Shown here piece by piece: positions 58,801-64,000 of a stretch of DNA of 64,000 nucleotides. A program made the translations under genes and the position numbers. How positions within the stretch are numbered: the first letter of the stretch is position 1; the number at the start of each line of letters is the position of its first letter. This stretch comes from Trichomonas vaginalis G3. Lineage: Eukaryota > Parabasalia > Trichomonadida > Trichomonadidae. The stretch is taken from contig NC_067204.1 of the NCBI RefSeq assembly GCF_026262505.1, positions 22,351,300 to 22,415,299 of the forward strand, given 5' to 3'. Under the pieces are notes generated by a model that worked only from the letters and a program-made list of their open reading frames with translations, was not told the DNA's origin and ran no database searches.

Positions 58801-59725
58801 AAATCTTCTGAAAAATAATATCACATAAACTCATATTATTTTCTAATATATAACTATTTTATATAAAAATCAAATTCAATGATCTTAAAAGCGAAGGATA
58901 AACCTCAAAATTTACGAATATAATGAGTGGGAATATAATGCTTATCTATCATAAAACCATATGAAATATCAATTTTTGCTTTACGCCTAATTTTTGACGA
59001 CAATTAGCAAAAAATGTTAAATGTTAACACTCAGTCCATTTGAATATGAAAAATAAAATTGACTTTGATTAAATGTTTTTATTTATCATGCAATTCTTCT
59101 TGCGACCAAAGATTTGAATAAAAGTTCAAAAAATAAGATAGCTTAAAAAATAATATACGGTAGTGTTTACTAATAGATGAATAGTATATAAATTCTATTA
59201 AAATGGATTTGATCCAAAAAAAATATAAAACCAAAAATAATTGTTATAATTTAAATGAAGAAGTAATTTAAAACAATTTTATTTATGATCAAATTTTGTA
59301 TATTTTTTTGGATCAAATCCATTTTAATAGAATTTATATACTATTCATCTATTAGTAAACACTACCGTATATTATTTTTTTAAGCTATCTTATTTTTTGA
59401 ACTTTTATTCAAATCTTTGGTCGCAAGAAGAATTGCATGATAAATAAAAACATTTAATCAAAGTCAATTTTATTTTTCATATTCAAATGGACTGAGTGTT
59501 AACATTTAACATTTTTTGCTAATTGTCGTCAAAAATTAGGCGTAAAGCAAAAATTGATATTTCATATGGTTTTATGATAGATAAGCATTATATTCCCACT
59601 CATTATATTCGTAAATTTTGAGGTTTATCCTTCGCTTTTAAGATCATTGAATTTGATTTTTATATAAAATAGTTATATATTAGAAAATAATATGAGTTTA
59701 TGTGATATTATTTTTCAGAAGATTT
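58801..59725. repeat. 0.9-kb palindrome upstream of the ankyrin gene
   Basis: Left arm 58801-59227 and right arm 59300-59725 are reverse complements over about 426 bp with one or two single-base length differences; the spacer is 72 bp. The arm begins aaatcttctgaaaaataata. No coding potential. Either two inverted copies of one small element or a foldback element. Confidence 0.9.
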
Positions 59726-59858
59726 TGTGTTCTTCTTCAAAATTTTATTTTTTTTATTAAAAAGAATCTTTACAAAATATACATTTACTTTAATTAATAT
59801 TTAAAAACGTGCTCTATCAAAAGTTCCAAAAATTCAATATTTTAGCTTTTCTGAGGTG

Positions 59859-59865
59859 TCACTTT
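59859..59865 (+). promoter_or_regulatory. Initiator-like TCACTTT before the ankyrin gene
   Basis: TCACTTT lies 2 bp before ATG 59868, matching the T. vaginalis initiator pattern (TCA, pyrimidine, T) and its known very short 5' leaders. Confidence 0.5.
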
Positions 59866-59867
59866 TG

Positions 59868-61748
59868 ATGAATTTCTGTTTACAACACTATAAATACTAC
59901 ATAGATTTATTTAATGCATTGTATCAGCTAAAAACTGAAAATGAAGAAGAATTAAACTCGATTTACAATAAACTCAAAACAGAAATGATTGATTCAAAGA
60001 AACATCATCCTCAAAATATTTTAGAAGATATTTTGAATATCATTCCTTTTAATATTCGTTACAAAAAATCATACTTGACGCTTGCGAAACTCATTTCTGA
60101 TGATTATCATATAACAGAGGCTAACAATATTCCATTCACTTCTAACTACCTGTTTTACAAAGAGTATGGTATTAAATTATTCCTTTCTCAAAGTTTTGGA
60201 TATTTAACTTCAGAAAATCTCAATATTCATTTAGAAGATACAATTTACAGAGCAATTATGTTTAATGACATAGAAAGATTCATTTCATCTACTGAAACAG
60301 AAGAATTTAATCCAGATCAGAAATGTGAATGTTCATTATATCCTAAACTTAAATTTTCATATAGTTTTGAACATAATTCATTACTTGAATTATGTTGTTA
60401 TCATGGAGCTGTTGATTGTTTCAAGTTATTAAGATCGAAATTTAACTCAGAAATAACTTATGAATGTTTATGTTTTTCATTTTTAGGAGGAAATCCAGAG
60501 ATCATAAGTGAATGTTTGAAATATCAAGACCCAGGAAATGAATGCATGAGATATGCAATTATTTCACACAACATTGATTTTGTTACTTTCTTGATGAATG
60601 AATACGATTTAGAGATAAATTTAGAATTCTGTGGAATATACAAAAATCTTGAAACCTTTTTAGTTTATTTTGATCAAACTAATGATTTTAACAAATGCTT
60701 TGTTTATTCAGCGATTTTTGCCATCCCATCCCTTTGTGAATATTTTGCTGCAAATGTCAATAAAATTGATAATTTTGTAGATATGGCTCTGCTTTATGCA
60801 ACATTAAAATATAGTAGAGAAATCGTCGAACTCCTTCTTTCACATGGTGCAAAAGTTGATATACAAAATGATAATGGAGAAAACGCTCTTCGTTTTGCTA
60901 CTCGCAATAATGACAAAGAAATAGTTGAGTTTCTGATTGCACATGGCGCAAATATCAATGAAATATATGTAGATGGAAATACTGTTCTTCATTATGCAAC
61001 AAAATTAAATAAAAAAGAAATAGCAGAACTTCTTATTTCACACGGTGCAAATATCAATGAAATAGATAGAGATGGAAATACTGTTCTTCATTATGCAGCA
61101 AAATATAATAAAAAAGAAATAGCAGAACTTCTTATTGTACATGGTGCAAATGTCAATGAAATAAATGTAGGTGGATATACTGCTCTTCATTATGCAGCAA
61201 AATTAAATAAAAAAGAAATAGCAGAACTTCTTATTTCACACGGTGCAAATATTAATGAAAAAGATAAAGATGGATTAACTGCTCTTCATATTGCAGCGGT
61301 ATTAAACCGTAAAGAAACAGCGGAACTTCTTATTTTACATGGTGCAAACATCAATGAAAAAGATATAGATAAGAAAACTGCTCTTCATATTACAGCGGAA
61401 TTAAATCGTAAAGAAACAGCAGAACTTCTTATTTCACGTGGTACAAATATTAATGAAAAAGATATAAATGGAAGAACTGCTCTTCATTATGCAGCAATTC
61501 ATAATAAATATGAAATTGCAGAACTTCTTATTTCACATGGCGCAAATATCAATGAAAGAGACAAATACGGGAAAACAGCTCTTCATATTGCAGCAGATTA
61601 TAATAGTAAAGAAACAACCGAATGTCTTATTTCATACGGTGCAAATATCAATGAAAAAGATAATGGTGGGAAAAACGCTCTTGATTATGCAAGAAAATAT
61701 AATAATAAAGAAATAATCGAACTTTTTATTGCACATGGTGCAAATTAA
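59868..61748 (+). CDS. Ankyrin-repeat protein, DUF3447-type head
   Basis: 626 residues from ATG 59868; an open frame begins 12 bp earlier with GTG, rejected as a eukaryotic start. Residues 1 to about 300 resemble the DUF3447/ankyrin N-terminal region of the large T. vaginalis family (SLLELCCYHGAVDCFKLL, CFSFLGGNPEIISECLK). About ten 33-residue ankyrin repeats follow to the C-terminus, of the form GNTALHYAAKLNKKEIAELLISHGANINE. The repeats are very alike in DNA (99-bp period), implying recent expansion. Probably a cytoplasmic interaction protein; partners unknown. The frame is intact. Confidence 0.9.
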   Translation: MNFCLQHYKYYIDLFNALYQLKTENEEELNSIYNKLKTEMIDSKKHHPQNILEDILNIIPFNIRYKKSYLTLAKLISDDYHITEANNIPFTSNYLFYKEYGIKLFLSQSFGYLTSENLNIHLEDTIYRAIMFNDIERFISSTETEEFNPDQKCECSLYPKLKFSYSFEHNSLLELCCYHGAVDCFKLLRSKFNSEITYECLCFSFLGGNPEIISECLKYQDPGNECMRYAIISHNIDFVTFLMNEYDLEINLEFCGIYKNLETFLVYFDQTNDFNKCFVYSAIFAIPSLCEYFAANVNKIDNFVDMALLYATLKYSREIVELLLSHGAKVDIQNDNGENALRFATRNNDKEIVEFLIAHGANINEIYVDGNTVLHYATKLNKKEIAELLISHGANINEIDRDGNTVLHYAAKYNKKEIAELLIVHGANVNEINVGGYTALHYAAKLNKKEIAELLISHGANINEKDKDGLTALHIAAVLNRKETAELLILHGANINEKDIDKKTALHITAELNRKETAELLISRGTNINEKDINGRTALHYAAIHNKYEIAELLISHGANINERDKYGKTALHIAADYNSKETTECLISYGANINEKDNGGKNALDYARKYNNKEIIELFIAHGAN

Positions 61749-62719
61749 CCACTTTTATTTGATGATAACAACCAAAATTTAATATCCAATAACTTTTTTC
61801 CCCGTCAATTAAATCTATCGTTGTCGAAATTTATTGTTTTAGAATACGATAAAGCATCATTTATGGTTTTTATTCATATATATATATATATAAATCAATT
61901 TAATTAAAAATGAAATTAGGTGTTTATATCACGATTCTCACTTCAATTTTAGACACCTTTAAACACTTTGACCATTTGGATCATAAATGATATTTTTGTG
62001 TGGTACATAGTTAATTAATAATTGTTCAAAGGATTGAACTTCTTGAAAATGGTGAATTCCTAACAAAGAATGAATTAGTTATATTTGATGAAATCCGATC
62101 TGAGAGTAATTAATGTAAGGGATCGCGCAAACTATAAATAAAATAAAAGTCACTCCCGAAACGAAAGTCAATGAATTTGCCAAATTTTAGTCTAAAAGTT
62201 TGCAGAGTAAATGTAATCTACTATTATATAAATAATCTCAAATAGATAATGTTAAGCGGACAATTAATGGCTCACTAACTTAGTTTACAAAAATGTATGA
62301 TATTTACTCCTTAAGTGTGCACTTACCACTTTCTGACATTTTCTCAATTTTTTTAACACACAAGCTTTCTATCCAAATATTCTAAGGTCAAAAGCTATTA
62401 TGTTTTTTCAGGAGAAAGTAACCATTAATCATTATATAGTGCCTAATATGGCTGTTATACATTTCTGCTGTTAAAATATAGATATATTGATTTTTAAAGA
62501 GCATGTCAGATTGTAGTAAGTACATCCTTAAATTACTGACAAATAAAGAACAAAAAATTAATTATATTTACTTCATAAGCCTTCTTCACGAGGTCTTGAT
62601 AAGATTTGGAAATAGTCAAAAGATAGAGTATGATGAATGCATATTATATTCACGTTTTTTCATAAAAATATCAATTCAATCATAGAGGGAGAAAAAAAAA
62701 ACAACATATTTATTATTAT
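61749..62719. other. Intergenic region, no gene
   Basis: AT-rich. A short at-dinucleotide run lies near 61877-61892. A 60-codon open frame at 62503-62685 has no supporting evidence. Confidence 0.5.
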
Positions 62720-64000
62720 TTAAACAATTTCAGTAAATGAAGGGGAACAAGCACTTCTAGGGAATTGGAATGGATGGCATCTTAATGAACCAGACACAAT
62801 CATTCCCAAACTCTTTTCAAACTCGCGATAAACATCGTAAGAGTTGTAATTTTTGCTAATTTTGTCAACAGACAAAACAATCGATGGAGCTTGTGATTCT
62901 TTATGTATATATGAATAAACAAAGATCACAGGCCTTGTTCTGCTTTCTTCCTTTGAGAAGAACAACTCAGGGATCGTGTACTTTTTAGTTAAAGTCAAAA
63001 TCAAATCCGAAAAAGCTTTCATCGAATTTTGCGCGTCAAATTTCAATTTCATCATTCCTGCGTGGAAAACAAGTTGAACTTCGTTCTTCGATGCTTCTTC
63101 CACTGTCTGATACAAATAGATACCGAACAAAGGTATCTTTATCGTGGAATTCGCGGAAATAAAGATTAATCTCCCTTCACAAATAATAATTGAACAAACA
63201 CCATTGGAAACAAAGCGGAAAACAGGTGGAAGCATGCTATTTACCTCATTAGGACCCATAAACAATGACATGATTCGTTCTCTAAGGAAAGGATCCCATT
63301 CAAAAGAGTTTCTGTCGAATTCTTTCGATTCTGTAATGGTAACTCTGAACATTACGTAGGGTTTCCTGGTTGCTACTGGTTCTTGTCTTCCTTTACTGGC
63401 TAAGGAGTTGAAAATATCATCAATTTGGTTCTGATTTGGAAGATATCTTTGGAGATTTGCAGTAATTGAGTAGAGTTGATGACCAAAAGTAACTGTTGCT
63501 ACATTAAATAGGACACAGATGTTTTTGATCCATGAAATAATAACGGAATTCCCAATTACGAAATTTAATGCATCCAAATCATGGAGTTTTTGAACAATGA
63601 TGGGGAGTTCACCAATACTTTTATGGAAAGCTTCCATTTCATTGGATTTCACAATCCTATTGATCACTTTTTCAAATTGAGAAAGATCAGGATTATTTTC
63701 GAGTTTATTCAGCTCAAGATTGATCATTTCTATGTTCTGAACAATCAGAGAGGCCAATTGTACAGCATGGAGCTGTTGGTTTTGCGATTGGATGAAATTT
63801 CTTAATAAATTATGGAGACAACCGAGAATTTGAATATCTATCTTCACGAAATAGGTAAATCTTGTTGTATACAAGTAAGGAATATCAGCGTATTGGTAAG
63901 AACCGAAAAGAATTGGTCCAATTGGAAGATTTTTTATGTTTTGCAGATAATTCTTATCAGAATAATCGTAAGGAAGTTTCCCTTCGAAATCCGGTATCAG
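62720..64000 (-). CDS. Unrecognised host protein, N-terminus outside window
   Basis: The frame is open from the right edge of the window to the stop at 62720, at least 426 residues. It has a helical, Asn/Leu-rich N-terminal half (QSQNQQLHAVQLASLIVQNI) and a beta-richer C-terminal half (FRFVSNGVCSIIICEGRLIF). No membrane span or recognisable motif. The stop sits in TTTAAATAA, so the UAAA-type polyadenylation signal of T. vaginalis could overlap it. Intact, hence probably a real single-copy host gene. Confidence 0.7.
   Translation of the reverse strand: MIPDFEGKLPYDYSDKNYLQNIKNLPIGPILFGSYQYADIPYLYTTRFTYFVKIDIQILGCLHNLLRNFIQSQNQQLHAVQLASLIVQNIEMINLELNKLENNPDLSQFEKVINRIVKSNEMEAFHKSIGELPIIVQKLHDLDALNFVIGNSVIISWIKNICVLFNVATVTFGHQLYSITANLQRYLPNQNQIDDIFNSLASKGRQEPVATRKPYVMFRVTITESKEFDRNSFEWDPFLRERIMSLFMGPNEVNSMLPPVFRFVSNGVCSIIICEGRLIFISANSTIKIPLFGIYLYQTVEEASKNEVQLVFHAGMMKLKFDAQNSMKAFSDLILTLTKKYTIPELFFSKEESRTRPVIFVYSYIHKESQAPSIVLSVDKISKNYNSYDVYREFEKSLGMIVSGSLRCHPFQFPRSACSPSFTEIV

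Noticed and set aside
61870-61895. AT dinucleotide run
   Set aside because: Short common microsatellite without further meaning here.
62503-62685. 60-codon frame starting MSDCSKYILKLL
   Set aside because: Plausible composition but no initiator near ATG, no relative and no neighbour support; could be a remnant of a host gene.

Overview
The window looks like Trichomonas vaginalis nuclear DNA. It is AT-rich, and its Polinton/Maverick genes are of the kind known in huge numbers in that protist. The few host genes are also typical: a CK1-family kinase, a DUF3447-type ankyrin protein, and TCA-type initiators a few bases upstream of ATG. I see no introns, rRNA, tRNA or CRISPR. A run of 25 N at 43168-43192 marks a scaffold gap, so linkage across it is not proven.

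Layout. (1) 1-20133: right part of a Polinton/Maverick (element A); its left end lies outside. From left to right it holds an unknown gene, capsid genes, a D5-like SF3 helicase, a possible ssDNA-binding protein, the packaging ATPase, two KilA-N genes, a repeat-bounded gene cassette, part of a protein-primed DNA polymerase B, small virion-like proteins, an integrase, a phage-type tail fibre and its divergent partner. (2) 20162-25765: host spacer with many GC-rich hairpins and a complete-looking MULE DNA transposon (21305-23711). (3) 25766-53461: a stretch bounded by Polinton termini (element B) but holding two sets of modules on either side of the gap. The two ends mirror each other for about 3.3 kb (adenine methyltransferase to fibre base). 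The middle (30.4-39.3 kb) is a second, diverged set of ATPase, capsid, fibre and integrase genes. (4) 53499-64000: host DNA with a CK1-type kinase between two 923-bp inverted repeats, a 0.9-kb palindrome, an ankyrin-repeat gene and the 3' part of an unrecognised host gene.

How the parts fit. The Polinton modules are those of a virus-like element: capsid, packaging ATPase, replication genes, integrase, membrane-active small proteins and a fibre. Many are broken, some look whole. Gene spacing is extreme: divergent start codons are 16-18 bp apart, stops overlap, and some genes abut with no gap. Between near-identical copies the fibre tip and the middle of its partner protein differ strongly while neighbouring genes are unchanged.

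Most notable observations: (a) flanking 8-bp duplications show that the kinase segment has been inverted between two transposon copies; (b) the Polinton ends carry a nested hairpin whose stem is kept by paired base changes; (c) a repeat with co-varying motifs bounds the same gene cassette in both elements; (d) two sequence-unrelated arrays in one element both have a 22-bp period.
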